The notes beneath the pieces were generated by a model, which worked only from the letters and a program-made list of their open reading frames with translations, was not told the DNA's origin and did no database searches. This document shows, piece after piece, positions 25,150 through 34,153 of a stretch of 64,000 nt of DNA. The stretch lies in the NCBI RefSeq assembly GCF_003001935.1, contig NZ_PVNG01000017.1:1-64000 (forward strand), read 5' to 3'. The translations under genes were made by a program, and so were the position numbers. Within the stretch, counting starts at the first letter, position 1, and the number at the start of each line of letters is the position of its first letter. The DNA is from Nonomuraea fuscirosea. Lineage in GTDB: Bacteria > Actinomycetota > Actinomycetes > Streptosporangiales > Streptosporangiaceae.

Positions 25150-26143
25150 CCGTTGCCTCACCCCGTTCTTCAGGCCATGCCCCGTTCCTGGGAGCGTGGG
25201 GGAGGATCGACTCGGCGTTGTGGGTGGTGAGGGATCGCCAGTTCTCGTGCTCGTCGGACAATGTCTTGTCGAGTGAGGTCAGCAGGTGCAGGGCGAGGTC
25301 GCGTCGGGTCCAGGCGTAGTCGCTGCCATAGAGCAGGCGGTCCGGGGCGGCGATGGCGGTGAGTGCGGTGATCTGTTGGTTCGACGGCATGCCGGCCAGG
25401 TCGTAGGAGAAGCGGCCGAGCGTTTCGGTGACCGTGATCCGGTCGGCCGGTTCGCCGCTGATCGTGCGGAACGCTTCGACGCGTTCGGCGAGCAGGGGCA
25501 GCACTCCGCCGAGATGGGGGACGATCAGGCGGAGGCGGGAGAACCTCGTCGCGGCGCCGCTGAGGATGAAGTCGATGACCGTGCGGGCGGTTTCGAAGAG
25601 GAACTCGATCATCGGCTGGGGGCGTCCCGACGACAGCGCCTCGTGGCCCGGGCAGGTGGTCGGGTGCAGGAGGACGACGGCGGCGCGGCGGTCGAGTTCG
25701 GCCAGCACCGGCATGAGCCGTTCGTCGGCGAGCCGGATCCCGGCGTGGTTGGACAGCAGGGCCACGCCGTCGGCGCCTAGTTCGTCGAAGGAGTAGGCGA
25801 GTTCCGTCAGCGCGCCCTCTACGTCGGGCAGGGGGAGGGTGGCGAACTGGCCGAATCGGTCCGGGTGGTCTCGTACGGTTTGGGCGCAGAACTCGTTGAT
25901 CTCGCGGGACAGGCGGCGGGCGGCCAGGTCGTCGCCGAAGTGGGCTCCCGGTGAGGAGAGGGACAGCATCGCCTTGGCGATGCCGGCTTCGTCCATGAAG
26001 GCCAGGTGCTCTTCGGCGGTCCATCTCGGCCAGTAGGTCTCGGGCATGCCGTCGGGTCGCACATGGCCGGCTGCCTTGGCGGCCTCGATGTAGTGGGGCG
26101 TGGTGAAGTGGGCGTGGACGTCGATCAGGCCCGGCGTGTTCAT
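25127..26143 (-). CDS. Amidohydrolase 2 family protein (ACMSD/resorcylate decarboxylase-like)
   Basis: This 338-aa TIM-barrel protein has the metal motif HxH in IDVHAHF (residues 8-14). Further ligands are VLLHPTT, IVPHLGG and Asp in YGSDYAW. That pattern is shared by metal-dependent decarboxylases and hydrolases of the ACMSD group. The start ATG 26143 follows AGGGGAACC. It is divergent from a broken IclR gene with paired operators between them, and its last 23 bases overlap the convergent hydrolase at 24349. It probably decarboxylates or hydrolyses an aromatic or cyclic acid. Confidence 0.85.
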   Translation of the reverse strand: MNTPGLIDVHAHFTTPHYIEAAKAAGHVRPDGMPETYWPRWTAEEHLAFMDEAGIAKAMLSLSSPGAHFGDDLAARRLSREINEFCAQTVRDHPDRFGQFATLPLPDVEGALTELAYSFDELGADGVALLSNHAGIRLADERLMPVLAELDRRAAVVLLHPTTCPGHEALSSGRPQPMIEFLFETARTVIDFILSGAATRFSRLRLIVPHLGGVLPLLAERVEAFRTISGEPADRITVTETLGRFSYDLAGMPSNQQITALTAIAAPDRLLYGSDYAWTRRDLALHLLTSLDKTLSDEHENWRSLTTHNAESILPHAPRNGAWPEERGEATVKSGRTR

Positions 26144-26205
26144 GGATGGTTCCCCTGTCAGGCCACGGTGCGTGGCGGTGTGCGGTGTCTTCAGGTTAGG
26201 AAGGG

Positions 26206-26242
26206 TGCCATTGAGTGGCACGATGGATGCCACTCAGTGGAA
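26206..26242. promoter_or_regulatory. Paired IclR-type operators
   Basis: TGCCATTGAGTGGCA (26206-26220, arms TGCCA/TGGCA) and TGCCACTCAGTGGAA (26228-26242, core CCACT-C-AGTGG) are related dyads 22 bases apart. They lie in the gap between the amidohydrolase and the divergent IclR gene. The spacing puts both on one DNA face. Confidence 0.6.
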
Positions 26243-26251
26243 CGGAGATGT

Positions 26252-27064
26252 GTGGTGGCGGCGTCAGATCTGCCCGAGGCGGGCTTCGGGCCGGGGGTGG
26301 CCGTGCCGGCGCAGAAGGCGGGCGAGGCGGTGATCGACCGGGCCTTCGCGGTGCTGAGCGCGTTCGACGCCGAGCACCGCGTCCTGTCGCTGGCGGGTCT
26401 CGTTCAGCGGACGGGGCTGCCGCGCAGCACCGCTCTGCGCCTCGCGCGCAAGCTGACCGAGACCGGGGCGCTGTAGCGCCTCGACGACGGTCGTTACGTC
26501 ATCGGCCTGCGGCTGCTGGAGATCGCCTCGCTCGCCCCGCGCGGGCACGGGCTGCGGGCCGTGGCGATGCCGTACCTGGAGGACCTGTTCCACGTCACCC
26601 ACCAGCACATCCTGCTGGCGGTACGGGACGGCGACGCGGCCACGCTGGTGGAGCGGCTGTCCGCGCACGACGCGAGCCCGGCGCATTACCGGGTCGGCGG
26701 CCGTATGCCCCTGACCGGGACCGGGGTCGGCCTGGTGCTGCTCGCCCACGCGCCCGCCGACGTACAGGAGCACTTCCTCGAGCGTTTCGAGGAGGGGCAG
26801 AGCTACGACGGGGTGCGCACCGCCGAGAGTCTGCGCCGGGTGCTGGCCGAGGTCAGGCGGGGCGGCTACGCCATCGGGAGCAAGGCCGGGCCCGAGCCGC
26901 ACACCACGGCGGCGGCGCCGATCCGCAACGCGGACGGCGTCGTCGCCGCCGTGTCCGTGGTGGCACCGAGCGCCGACTTCGACGCGGCGATCTACGTGCC
27001 CGCCGTCCGTGCCACCGCGCGCGCCGTCTCGCGCGCGATGAACGACACCCGCCGGATCGGCTAG
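26252..27064 (+). pseudogene. IclR-family regulator with in-frame amber stop
   Basis: The gene reads as a full IclR protein: an HTH domain (AFAVLSAFDAEHRVLSLAGL, GLPRSTALRLARKL) and an effector domain (GRYVIGLRLLEIASLAPRG to the end at 27064). A TAG at 26474-26476 interrupts it in the wing (LTETGAL-stop-RLDDGRYVIG), where most relatives have Glu or a similar residue, so GAG to TAG is a likely change. The downstream frame stays open without shifts, which suggests a very recent mutation, a sequencing error, or suppression. The start is GTG 26252 or 26255. Confidence 0.75.
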
Positions 27065-27140
27065 CTCACGCGCGACGAACACCACTCGCCGGATCGGCCA
27101 GCTCGGGCGATGAACGACACTCGCGAGACCGGCTCATGAA
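27035..27140. repeat. Three imperfect tandem copies of the IclR gene's 3' end
   Basis: Copies starting at 27035, 27072 and 27107 share GCGAyGAAC-CACyCGC-GGATCGGC-AGCTC (35-37 bases). The first encodes the last codons and stop of the broken IclR gene; the others are non-coding. Just downstream, GGCCGATCCGGCG is an inverted copy of CGCCGGATCGGCC in copy two, so a stem can form that might end transcription. Confidence 0.6.
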
Positions 27141-27200
27141 AGGCCGATCCGGCGCGTCCCCGCCGAGCGCCGGATATCGCGAGTGCGGCCCCGAGCGGGG

Positions 27201-27908
27201 CTACAGCTCGCGGGCCGTGATCTGCGCCGCCGCCTCCAGCAGGCGTTTGGCCGTCCGCTCGACCTCCAGGTCCACCATCGACACGATGCCGAGACTGGCG
27301 TCCAGCGAGTGGCCCTCGCTGTCGTACAGCGGCACCGCGACGCCCACCGCGCCCGGGGTCAGGGTGCCGCGCGACACCGCGTAGCCCAGCTCGCGCGCCT
27401 CGGTCACCGCGGGCGGGTCGCCGGCCTGAGGCGGGCGGGACAGCATGATGGCCAGACCGCTGGCCCCCTGGTCGAGGGCGTGCCGGGCGCCGCTGCGCTG
27501 GGACAGGTGGAAGATCGCGTCGGGCGGCTCGACGACCGCCAGCACGACGGCGTCGGCCCCCTCGGCCACGACGCACTGCGTGGTGACGCCGAGCTCCTCG
27601 GCGAGCGTACGCAGGTAGGGGACGACCGCGCGACGGAGCTGCGGGTTGGCCTGCCTGGCGAGCTGGATCACGCCCAGCCCGAGCCGGTAGCGCCCCGAGC
27701 TGCCCTCCGCGGCCAGGCGGTGCAGGCGCAGCGTGGTGAGCAGCCGGTAGACGGCCTGCCGGTGCATGCCCAGCGACGTGGCCAGCTCGGCGACGGTCAT
27801 GTCGCGGTCCTCGGAGGCGAGCAGCTCCAGCAGCCGCAGGCCCCGATCCAGGGTCTGGGACCCGCTGCCCTGACTCGCGCCCTCGCCGGCGCGATCACCA
27901 GTGCTCAC
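27201..27908 (-). CDS. IclR-family transcriptional regulator (candidate regulator of the catabolic cluster)
   Basis: This 235-aa protein has an N-terminal winged helix (residues ~18-80: TLDRGLRLLELLASEDRDMT, ELATSLGMHRQAVYRLLTTL) and a GAF-like effector domain (~95-235). IclR proteins often control aromatic catabolism. It lies 79 bp downstream of, and on the same strand as, the eight-gene operon 35854-27988. It is the only intact regulator within the 27-62 kb catabolic block, so it is the best candidate to bind the shared dyads there. The start is GTG 27908. Confidence 0.88.
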   Translation of the reverse strand: MSTGDRAGEGASQGSGSQTLDRGLRLLELLASEDRDMTVAELATSLGMHRQAVYRLLTTLRLHRLAAEGSSGRYRLGLGVIQLARQANPQLRRAVVPYLRTLAEELGVTTQCVVAEGADAVVLAVVEPPDAIFHLSQRSGARHALDQGASGLAIMLSRPPQAGDPPAVTEARELGYAVSRGTLTPGAVGVAVPLYDSEGHSLDASLGIVSMVDLEVERTAKRLLEAAAQITAREL

Positions 27909-27987
27909 GTCACGTCATCCCTACCGCCGTCGGTGCCACCGACATCCGCTGTGCCCGCATGAAGCCGGCCTGATCTCACTTCGAGCG

Positions 27988-29499
27988 TCAACTTCCACCT
28001 ACCCGGTCGGCTGCCGCGTTGCGTCCAGCGATCCGGCCGAATGCCAGGCACTCGGCGATGCTGCCACCGCCGGTCGGATAGAGCAGGCCGTGTAGTGATC
28101 CTAGCTCTCCGGCGGAGTAGAGATGGCTGATCGAACCTCCCCGAATCGAGGCGACGCGAGCGTTCGCGTCACGGCGTGGACCGCCGACGGTGTGGGACCC
28201 TCCGGGCCAGAGCGGGACCGCGTAGTAGCGGTCGCCGCCGAGGGGGGTCAGCGTGACGGGATCACGGCCGAAGTCGGCGTCGACGCCGTTCGCGCAGTGC
28301 TCGTTGTAGCGCGCGACGGTCCGCTCCAGCGCGGCGGGGTCGAGCCCGCACACTACGGCCAGCTCCTTGACGGAGCCGGCCGACTGGATCCAGCCTTCGC
28401 GCAGCTCGGCGACGTTGTCCTCGCTCCAGGTGTAGTCACCGACCGGCCCGGCCGGCCCCGAGTACGTCGGCACCAGTGTCGCCCGCTCGAAACGCTCCTG
28501 GTCGAAGATCCACCAGGTGGGGATCCTCGGATAGGTGAGCGAGTCGGCGTCCATGGCCAGCAGCTCCAGGTTGGCGGCGTGCTGGCGGCCCGGCTCGCGG
28601 ATGAAGCGCCGGGCCGTGCCGTCGACGAAGATCGAGCCCGGCGCCCGTACGTCGTCCGGCGGCCCGAACCGGCCCGACCCCCACAGGTCGATGCCCGTCC
28701 CTCCGGTGTAGCCGCCGCCGGGGAACCTGGCCACGAAGTGCCCCGGCCAGACGTTCATGTGCCACAGCTCCGCGCCGGCCTCGATCGCCATGGTGATGCC
28801 GTCGCCGGTGTTGTGCTCGGTGCCGTAGAAGTGGGCGGGGGAGATCGGCAGGTACTGCCGCTTGAGCCGTTCGCTGGACTCGTAGCCGCCGACGGCCAGC
28901 ACGACGCCGCGGCGCACGCCGATCCGCCGCACCTGGCCGTCGCACTCGGTCTCCACGCCGACGACCGCGCCCGCCGCGTCGGTGAGCAGCCACCTGGCCG
29001 CGGTCCCGTACCGCACCTCGATGGCGCGCTCGGCGATCAGGCCGCGCAGGAAGCCGTGCATCGGGCAGCCGGTGTAGCCCTCGGGCGAGCCGGAGGGCTG
29101 CGCCTTGTAGACCCGGATCGACTCGTGGCCGGGCAGCGACGGGTGCTCGCCGTGGATGTTCATCTTCACGTACGTGCCGCCGTGCCGGTCGAGCCAGGCC
29201 GGGTTGGCCGCCGCCTCCTCGGCCCAGGCGCGGATCAGGGCGGGATCGACCGTGGACAGCTCGCCGTTGACCGCGTACATGGCCGACAGGTACGCGACCG
29301 CGCCCTCCAGGTCCTCCGGCACGAGGAAGAAGCCGGCCGCGTAACGGCTGTTGGGCCGGTGCCCCGCCGCCTGCTGCTTCTCGACGACGAGCACCTCGGC
29401 GCCCGCGTCGTGGGCGGTCACCGCGGCGACCGCGCCGGCGTCGCCCAGGCCGAGCACGACGACGTCGACGGTCCGGTCAAAGGGACCGGTATGGTGCAT
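27988..29499 (-). CDS. FAD-dependent oxidoreductase (fumarate reductase/KstD-like)
   Basis: This 503-aa flavoprotein has an N-terminal FAD site (VVVLGLGDAGAVAAVTAHDA, residues ~13-32, then EVLVVEK). A second FAD contact lies near the end (LYSAGELGSLHGLLYPTGGG). Its length and YNEHCANGVDADFGR place it with flavocytochrome c/3-ketosteroid-delta1-dehydrogenase-like proteins that insert or reduce C=C bonds next to a carbonyl. It is the last gene of the 35854-27988 operon, with MaoC and CoA-ligase genes upstream. A dehydrogenation or enoyl-reduction step is likely. Confidence 0.85.
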   Translation of the reverse strand: MHHTGPFDRTVDVVVLGLGDAGAVAAVTAHDAGAEVLVVEKQQAAGHRPNSRYAAGFFLVPEDLEGAVAYLSAMYAVNGELSTVDPALIRAWAEEAAANPAWLDRHGGTYVKMNIHGEHPSLPGHESIRVYKAQPSGSPEGYTGCPMHGFLRGLIAERAIEVRYGTAARWLLTDAAGAVVGVETECDGQVRRIGVRRGVVLAVGGYESSERLKRQYLPISPAHFYGTEHNTGDGITMAIEAGAELWHMNVWPGHFVARFPGGGYTGGTGIDLWGSGRFGPPDDVRAPGSIFVDGTARRFIREPGRQHAANLELLAMDADSLTYPRIPTWWIFDQERFERATLVPTYSGPAGPVGDYTWSEDNVAELREGWIQSAGSVKELAVVCGLDPAALERTVARYNEHCANGVDADFGRDPVTLTPLGGDRYYAVPLWPGGSHTVGGPRRDANARVASIRGGSISHLYSAGELGSLHGLLYPTGGGSIAECLAFGRIAGRNAAADRVGGS

Positions 29500-29529
29500 G
29501 CTGACCTCCTCCTGGACCGTACGTGCGCC

Positions 29530-30420
29530 TCATGCCTCTCCGGTGAGCCCGAACAGCCTGGCCGCGTTCTCCTTCAAGATCTTCGGCCGGACCTCGTCGC
29601 GGATGCCGATCTTGGCGAAGTCGCCCAGCCAGCGCTCCGGAGTGATCATCGGGAAGTCCGACCCGAAGAGTACCTTGTCCTTGAGCAGCGTGTTGGCGTA
29701 CTGGATGAGCTGCGGCGGGAAGTACTTCGGCGACCAGCCGGACAGGTCGATGTAGACCTCCGGCTTGTGCATGGCGACCGCGAGCGCCTCGTCCTGCCAG
29801 GGGAACGACGGGTGCGCCAGGATGATCCGCAGGCCGGGGAACTCGGCGGCCACGTCGTCGACGTGCATCGGGTCGGAGTACTTCAGCCGCAGCCCGCCGC
29901 CGCCCGGCGTGCCCGCCCCCGCGCCGGTCTGGCCGGTGTGGAACAGCGCGACGAGCCCGTGCTCGGCGATGACCTCGTACAGCGGATAGGCCATCCGGTC
30001 GTTCGGGAAGAAGCCCTGCGTGGTGGGGTGGAACTTGAAGCCGCGCACCCCGTGCTCCTCGATCAGCCGCCGCGCCTCGCGCACGCCGGCCGCGCCCCGG
30101 TGCGGGTCGATGCTGGCGAACGGGATGAGCACGTCGGCGTGCAGGGCCGCCTGCTCGGCGATCTCCTGGTTGCCGGGGACCTGCTCGCGGCCGCTGAGGT
30201 ACATGGAGTCGACGCCGAAGACGATCGCCGCCATGTTCCGCTCGCGGTAGTACTCGGCGATCATCGGGACGGTGAACTTCCTGACCTCGCCGGCCTTGAA
30301 GTAGCCGGCCATCGCCGCGAACCTGTCGTCGCCGTCGCCGGGCCCCTGGGTCTCGCGGACGGAGGTGTGCACGTGGGTGTGCACGTCGATCGCGTCCAGC
30401 GAGGTGACGTCGATCGTCAT
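29530..30420 (-). CDS. Amidohydrolase 2 family protein
   Basis: This ~296-aa TIM-barrel protein has the HxH motif in AIDVHTHVHT near the N-terminus. Other metal or active-site residues are in GFKFHPTT, ALFHTGQTG, ILAHPSFPW and LFGSDFPM. Members act as hydrolases or non-oxidative decarboxylases of cyclic acids. The ATG at 30420 shares its first base with the stop of the MaoC gene (TGATG), so they are translationally coupled; a GTG one codon earlier is possible. It lies in the 35854-27988 operon, 30 bp from the flavoprotein. Confidence 0.85.
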   Translation of the reverse strand: MTIDVTSLDAIDVHTHVHTSVRETQGPGDGDDRFAAMAGYFKAGEVRKFTVPMIAEYYRERNMAAIVFGVDSMYLSGREQVPGNQEIAEQAALHADVLIPFASIDPHRGAAGVREARRLIEEHGVRGFKFHPTTQGFFPNDRMAYPLYEVIAEHGLVALFHTGQTGAGAGTPGGGGLRLKYSDPMHVDDVAAEFPGLRIILAHPSFPWQDEALAVAMHKPEVYIDLSGWSPKYFPPQLIQYANTLLKDKVLFGSDFPMITPERWLGDFAKIGIRDEVRPKILKENAARLFGLTGEA

Positions 30421-30833
30421 CACGCCTCCTCGTCGATGATCGCGGTGGCGGTGCCGGACAGCACCTCCACGCCGTCGGCGTTCACCGCCGTGAGGGCGAG
30501 CTCGGCACGCCGCTGCCCGTCGACCGTCAGCACGTCGGTGACGACCGCGGTCGCGGTGATGGTGTCACCGGGCCAGACGGGGGCCTTGAACCTGGCGCGG
30601 TAGCGCCGTACGTTCTCGTGCCCGAACCAGTCGGTCAGCACCCGGCCGGCCAGGCCCATGGTGAGCATCCCGTGGGACATCACGGTCGGATGCCCGGCGA
30701 TCTCGGTGGCGAACGGCTCGTCGGTGTGCAGCGGGTTGTAGTCGCCTGAGGCGCCCGCGTACATGACGATCTGGGTGCGTTTGAGGTCCGTCACGACGAC
30801 CTGGGACACCTGCCGGCCTGCCGTCACCGTCAT
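30420..30833 (-). CDS. MaoC-like hot-dog dehydratase
   Basis: This 137-aa single hot-dog protein has the R-hydratase active-site signature DYNPLHTDEPFA (catalytic Asp and His) and GHPTVMSHGMLTMGLAGRVL. It likely hydrates an enoyl-CoA or works as half of a heteromer with the upstream hot-dog protein. The start ATG 30833 overlaps that gene's stop (ATGA) and follows GGAGGAGC. Pairing of two MaoC-type subunits is common in steroid and aromatic CoA pathways. Confidence 0.87.
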   Translation of the reverse strand: MTVTAGRQVSQVVVTDLKRTQIVMYAGASGDYNPLHTDEPFATEIAGHPTVMSHGMLTMGLAGRVLTDWFGHENVRRYRARFKAPVWPGDTITATAVVTDVLTVDGQRRAELALTAVNADGVEVLSGTATAIIDEEA

Positions 30834-31249
30834 GAGGGCTCCTCCTTCGTGATCCGCACCGAGACCGAGGTGGAGCGGGCCACCAGGTTGCCGTCGGCGT
30901 CGTGGAAGTCGACGTGCCGCTCGGCGAAGTTCAGCACGCCGGCCCGGCCGCTCTTGTGCCACGTCCGGCCCTGCCGCTTGCGGGCCGTCAGCGTCTCGCC
31001 GACGCGGATCGGGCGGAAGTACTCGAACTCCTGCTCCGCGTGCAGGCCGCCGGTTCCGCCGGACGAGCGGCCCGCGTCGGCTCCTGACCCGTTCCAGGGC
31101 TCGCCGGGCTTCATGCGCAACGGCCAGTCCGGGTCGAACTGGGAGAAGGCGATCGGGAAGGTGGGCGGGACGACGTCCGCGTCCTCCCCCAGGGCGCGGG
31201 CGAACGCCCGCACGTGGCCCCGCTCGATCGGAAAGGGAACATCGGTCAC
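30830..31249 (-). CDS. MaoC N-terminal (FAS1-like) hot-dog dehydratase subunit
   Basis: This 139-aa protein matches the N-terminal MaoC/FAS1_DH-type hot-dog half (IERGHVRAFARALGEDADVV, PPTFPIAF, EFEYFRPIRVGETLTARKRQ). It lacks the D-x-N-P-x-H catalytic signature, which its neighbour carries. The two probably form the heterodimeric enoyl-CoA hydratase seen in actinobacterial side-chain degradation. The start is GTG 31249, which overlaps the CoA ligase stop (GTGA). Confidence 0.83.
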   Translation of the reverse strand: MTDVPFPIERGHVRAFARALGEDADVVPPTFPIAFSQFDPDWPLRMKPGEPWNGSGADAGRSSGGTGGLHAEQEFEYFRPIRVGETLTARKRQGRTWHKSGRAGVLNFAERHVDFHDADGNLVARSTSVSVRITKEEPS

Positions 31250-32916
31250 AGGGTCGACTCCTTCGTGGCCGGGCGCAGGTGGCCGACCGCCAGCTCCCGC
31301 GCGGACGGCCGGTTGATCTTGCCCGCCGGGCTGCGCGGGATGGCCTCGACCCGGACGATGGCGCGCGGGCGCTTGTACCCGGCCAGCCGCTCGCCCACGT
31401 GCCGGCTCAGCGCCTCGTCCTCGACCTCGGCCAGCGCGTCCGCGGGCGCGACGACGGCGACCACGATCTGACCCCAGCGCGGGTCGGGTACGCCGACGAC
31501 CACCGCCTCGGAGACGTTCGGATGGGTCACCAGCGCCTCCTCGACCTCCTCGGGGAAGACCTTCTCGCCGCCGGTGTTGATCACACCGTCGCCGCGGCCG
31601 AGCAGGATCAGCCTGCCGTCCGCGTCCAGCGAGGCGAGGTCGCCGGGCACCGCGTACCGGACGCCGTCGATGGTCCGCCAGACCCTGGCGGTCCGCTCCG
31701 GGTCCTTGAGGTAGCCGACCGGCTGCGGTCCCGCGCTGGCCAGCACCCCGACCTGCCCGGTGCCCGGCTTGATGTCCTGGTCGTTCTCGTCCAGGATCCG
31801 GGCGACGGGGGACAGCGTGAACCGTCCGTCGGCCACGTCGGCCTCCGAGCGGGCCAGCGCCTGTCCGAAGGGCCCGCCCTCGGACGCCGAGATGTTGTCG
31901 ATCAGCGTCATTCCGCCGCGCCGCAGCAGCTCCCGCTTGACCTCGGCGCTCCAGATGACGCCGGAGCTGGTCATCGAGCGCAGGCTGCCGATGTCGTACG
32001 GCCGCCCCGCCCGCTCGGCGGCGGCCAGCGCGTCGACCAGCGGCCGGCCGAACGCGTCGCCGACGATCACCATCTCGGTGACCGCGTGCCGCTCGACGGT
32101 CCGCCACACCTCCTCCGCGTCGAGGGAGCGGGAGGTGCAGAAGCAGATCGTCCCGCCGGCCAGCAGGGTGCGCAGCGCGTGGAACAGGCCGGTGCCGTGC
32201 ATGAGCGGCGACATCGGCAGCACGACCGGCGGGCCGCCCTTCGCGCGCAGCTCGCGGACCCGCGTCCGCACCTCGTCCGGCGTCTGCGGCGGCTCCAGCC
32301 CGGCCTGGCGGAAGACGCCCCGCAGGATGCCCAGCAGGCCGTCACGGTCCCAGATCACGCCTTTGGGCCGGCCTGTCGTGCCCCCGGTGAGCAGGATGAT
32401 GCCGTGCGGCGAGCCGGCGGCGGCGTCGCGGTGGACCGGCTCGTGCTCGACGGCCCGCTCGAACGGAACGACCGGCGCGAGCGGCTCGGCCTCCGCGCCG
32501 ACCTCCAGGAGCAGGCGGTCGCCCGGCACCTCGCGGACGTGGGCGGCCAGGCTCGTGTCGTGCACGAAGGCCGCCGCGTCGGTGTAGTCGAGCACGTAAC
32601 GCAGCTCGGGGGCGCGGTAGCGGTAGTTGATGTTGACCGGCCGCGCGCCCAGCTTGAACGCCGCGACGATGGTCTCCAGGTAGGCGAAGGAGTTGTACAG
32701 GCCGATGGCGACGGTCGAGCCGGGGCCGACCCCGTGCCCGGCCAGCGCACCGGCCAGCCGCGCCGCGCGTTCGTCCAGCTCGGCGTAACCGACGGTGCGC
32801 TCGCCCTGGATCATGGCGGGCCGATCGCCCGCCGCCTGCGCCGCGGCGCGCAGGGCGGTGGCGACGCTCATCTTCAGCTCGGCGGGTTCGGGCAGGTCGT
32901 TCGGCTCGTGGGCCAT
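31246..32916 (-). CDS. Acyl-CoA synthetase (AMP-binding, FadD-like)
   Basis: This 556-aa protein has the adenylation P-loop LLTGGTTGRPKGVIW, the gate region PMSPLMHGTGLFHALRTL, SEGGPFGQAL, and the late motif AVPGDLASLDADGRLILLGR. The C-terminal Lys lies in SPAGKINRPSARE. It activates a carboxylic acid to its CoA thioester with ATP. ATG 32916 follows AAGGAGA and is preferred over an upstream ATG at 32988. It follows the flavin monooxygenase gene by 34 bp in the 35854-27988 operon. The chain or ring type of the substrate cannot be told. Confidence 0.9.
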   Translation of the reverse strand: MAHEPNDLPEPAELKMSVATALRAAAQAAGDRPAMIQGERTVGYAELDERAARLAGALAGHGVGPGSTVAIGLYNSFAYLETIVAAFKLGARPVNINYRYRAPELRYVLDYTDAAAFVHDTSLAAHVREVPGDRLLLEVGAEAEPLAPVVPFERAVEHEPVHRDAAAGSPHGIILLTGGTTGRPKGVIWDRDGLLGILRGVFRQAGLEPPQTPDEVRTRVRELRAKGGPPVVLPMSPLMHGTGLFHALRTLLAGGTICFCTSRSLDAEEVWRTVERHAVTEMVIVGDAFGRPLVDALAAAERAGRPYDIGSLRSMTSSGVIWSAEVKRELLRRGGMTLIDNISASEGGPFGQALARSEADVADGRFTLSPVARILDENDQDIKPGTGQVGVLASAGPQPVGYLKDPERTARVWRTIDGVRYAVPGDLASLDADGRLILLGRGDGVINTGGEKVFPEEVEEALVTHPNVSEAVVVGVPDPRWGQIVVAVVAPADALAEVEDEALSRHVGERLAGYKRPRAIVRVEAIPRSPAGKINRPSARELAVGHLRPATKESTL

Positions 32917-32950
32917 CCGGTCTCCTTCGCTGCGGTACGCGGCCAGCCGC

Positions 32951-34153
32951 TCATCCGGCACGGGGTGGGAGGTCATGGGTCCGTACATTGGAGATCATCG
33001 CGGCGTCCATCATCCAGTCACGCGCCCGTGGCGGAGCGGCGGCGATCTCCGACATCTGACGCTGGTACCTGCGCCGCTCGACCTCGTCCTGCTCGGCCAT
33101 GGCGGTGGTGGTGCGGTGGGTGAGCTCCCTGACCGCCTCGATCGCGGCCTTGCGCCTGCGGTGCGCCCAGGCGTCCAGCACGTCCGGGCCGGCCTCGCCG
33201 TTCAGCACCGCGCCGAGCTGGATGGACAGGTCGAACGCGTCGTGGATGCCGCCGTTCAGGCCCATGCCGCCCATCGGGCTGTTGACGTGCGCGGCGTCGC
33301 CCAGCAGCAGCACCCGGCCCTGACGGAAGGCGTCGGCCACGCGCTGGTGCACCGAGTAGATCTTCCGCTCGCGCAGCGGCAGCTCGGGGTGGTCGCCGAA
33401 CAGGCCGCGCAGCCGCTCGGCCACGTACGGGTCGGAGACCGCCTCCTCGCTGGTGACGTGCGGCGGCACCGAGATGACCACCCGCCACAGGTCGGGCACC
33501 CGCAGCACCAGCAGGTGCTCCACGGGGTCGGCGATGTAGTTGACGTCGCAGATGCCGGGCAGCAGGGTCTCCACCGGGTAGTCGATGCTCAGCACGAGAT
33601 ACCGGTGATCGTAGGTGAGTCCCTCGAACGGCGTGCCCAGCGCCTTGCGGACGGTGCTGCGCGCCCCGTCGGCGCCGAGCACCCAGCGGGCCGCGACCCG
33701 CTCGCCGGAGGCGGTGGTCAGCGCGGCCTCGCCGTCGTCCTGGCTCACGCCGACGACGCCGGTCCCGAGCCGGATGTCCACCCGGTCGTGCCGCTCCTCG
33801 ATGGCGTCCTTGATGATCTGCGTGTACTTGTACTGTTCGAGCTGCAGCCTGAACGGATAGTCGGTCTCGCCGGCCAGCAGCCCGAAGTCGAACTCCGCGA
33901 TCAGCCCGTCGCGCCGGTCACGCACCTGGTACTTCCTGGCGACGATGCCGCTCGACAACATCGTGCCGACGACGCCGAGGTCGCGGGCGATCTCGATGGT
34001 GGGCGGATGGAACGTGGAGGCCCGCCACTCGGTGCTGAGCCGCTCGCTCTCCTCCAGGACGACGACGGACGCGCCGCGCCGGGCCAGGGCGAGCGCGGCG
34101 GTGAGCCCGACAGGGCCGGCGCCGACCACGGCCACGTCGTGAACGCCCATCAT
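32951..34153 (-). CDS. Class A FAD-dependent monooxygenase (PHBH-type)
   Basis: This 400-aa protein has all three flavoprotein hydroxylase fingerprints: GxGxxG in VAVVGAGPVGLTAALALARR (residues ~7-26), DG in VLGADGARSTVRKAL (~155), and GD in VLLLGDAAHVNSPMGGMGLN (~270). Such enzymes hydroxylate activated aromatic rings with NAD(P)H and O2. The start ATG 34153 overlaps the upstream hydrolase stop (ATGA). With the VOC-fold protein two genes upstream it could supply a catechol-like substrate for ring cleavage. Confidence 0.9.
   Translation of the reverse strand: MMGVHDVAVVGAGPVGLTAALALARRGASVVVLEESERLSTEWRASTFHPPTIEIARDLGVVGTMLSSGIVARKYQVRDRRDGLIAEFDFGLLAGETDYPFRLQLEQYKYTQIIKDAIEERHDRVDIRLGTGVVGVSQDDGEAALTTASGERVAARWVLGADGARSTVRKALGTPFEGLTYDHRYLVLSIDYPVETLLPGICDVNYIADPVEHLLVLRVPDLWRVVISVPPHVTSEEAVSDPYVAERLRGLFGDHPELPLRERKIYSVHQRVADAFRQGRVLLLGDAAHVNSPMGGMGLNGGIHDAFDLSIQLGAVLNGEAGPDVLDAWAHRRRKAAIEAVRELTHRTTTAMAEQDEVERRRYQRQMSEIAAAPPRARDWMMDAAMISNVRTHDLPPRAG

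Noticed and set aside
28123..30603. 826-codon open frame on the plus strand
   Set aside because: It is an antisense shadow of the flavoprotein and amidohydrolase genes, with no recognisable motifs or ribosome-binding site.
31279..33123. 614-codon open frame on the plus strand
   Set aside because: It is antisense to the CoA ligase and has biased composition without domains.
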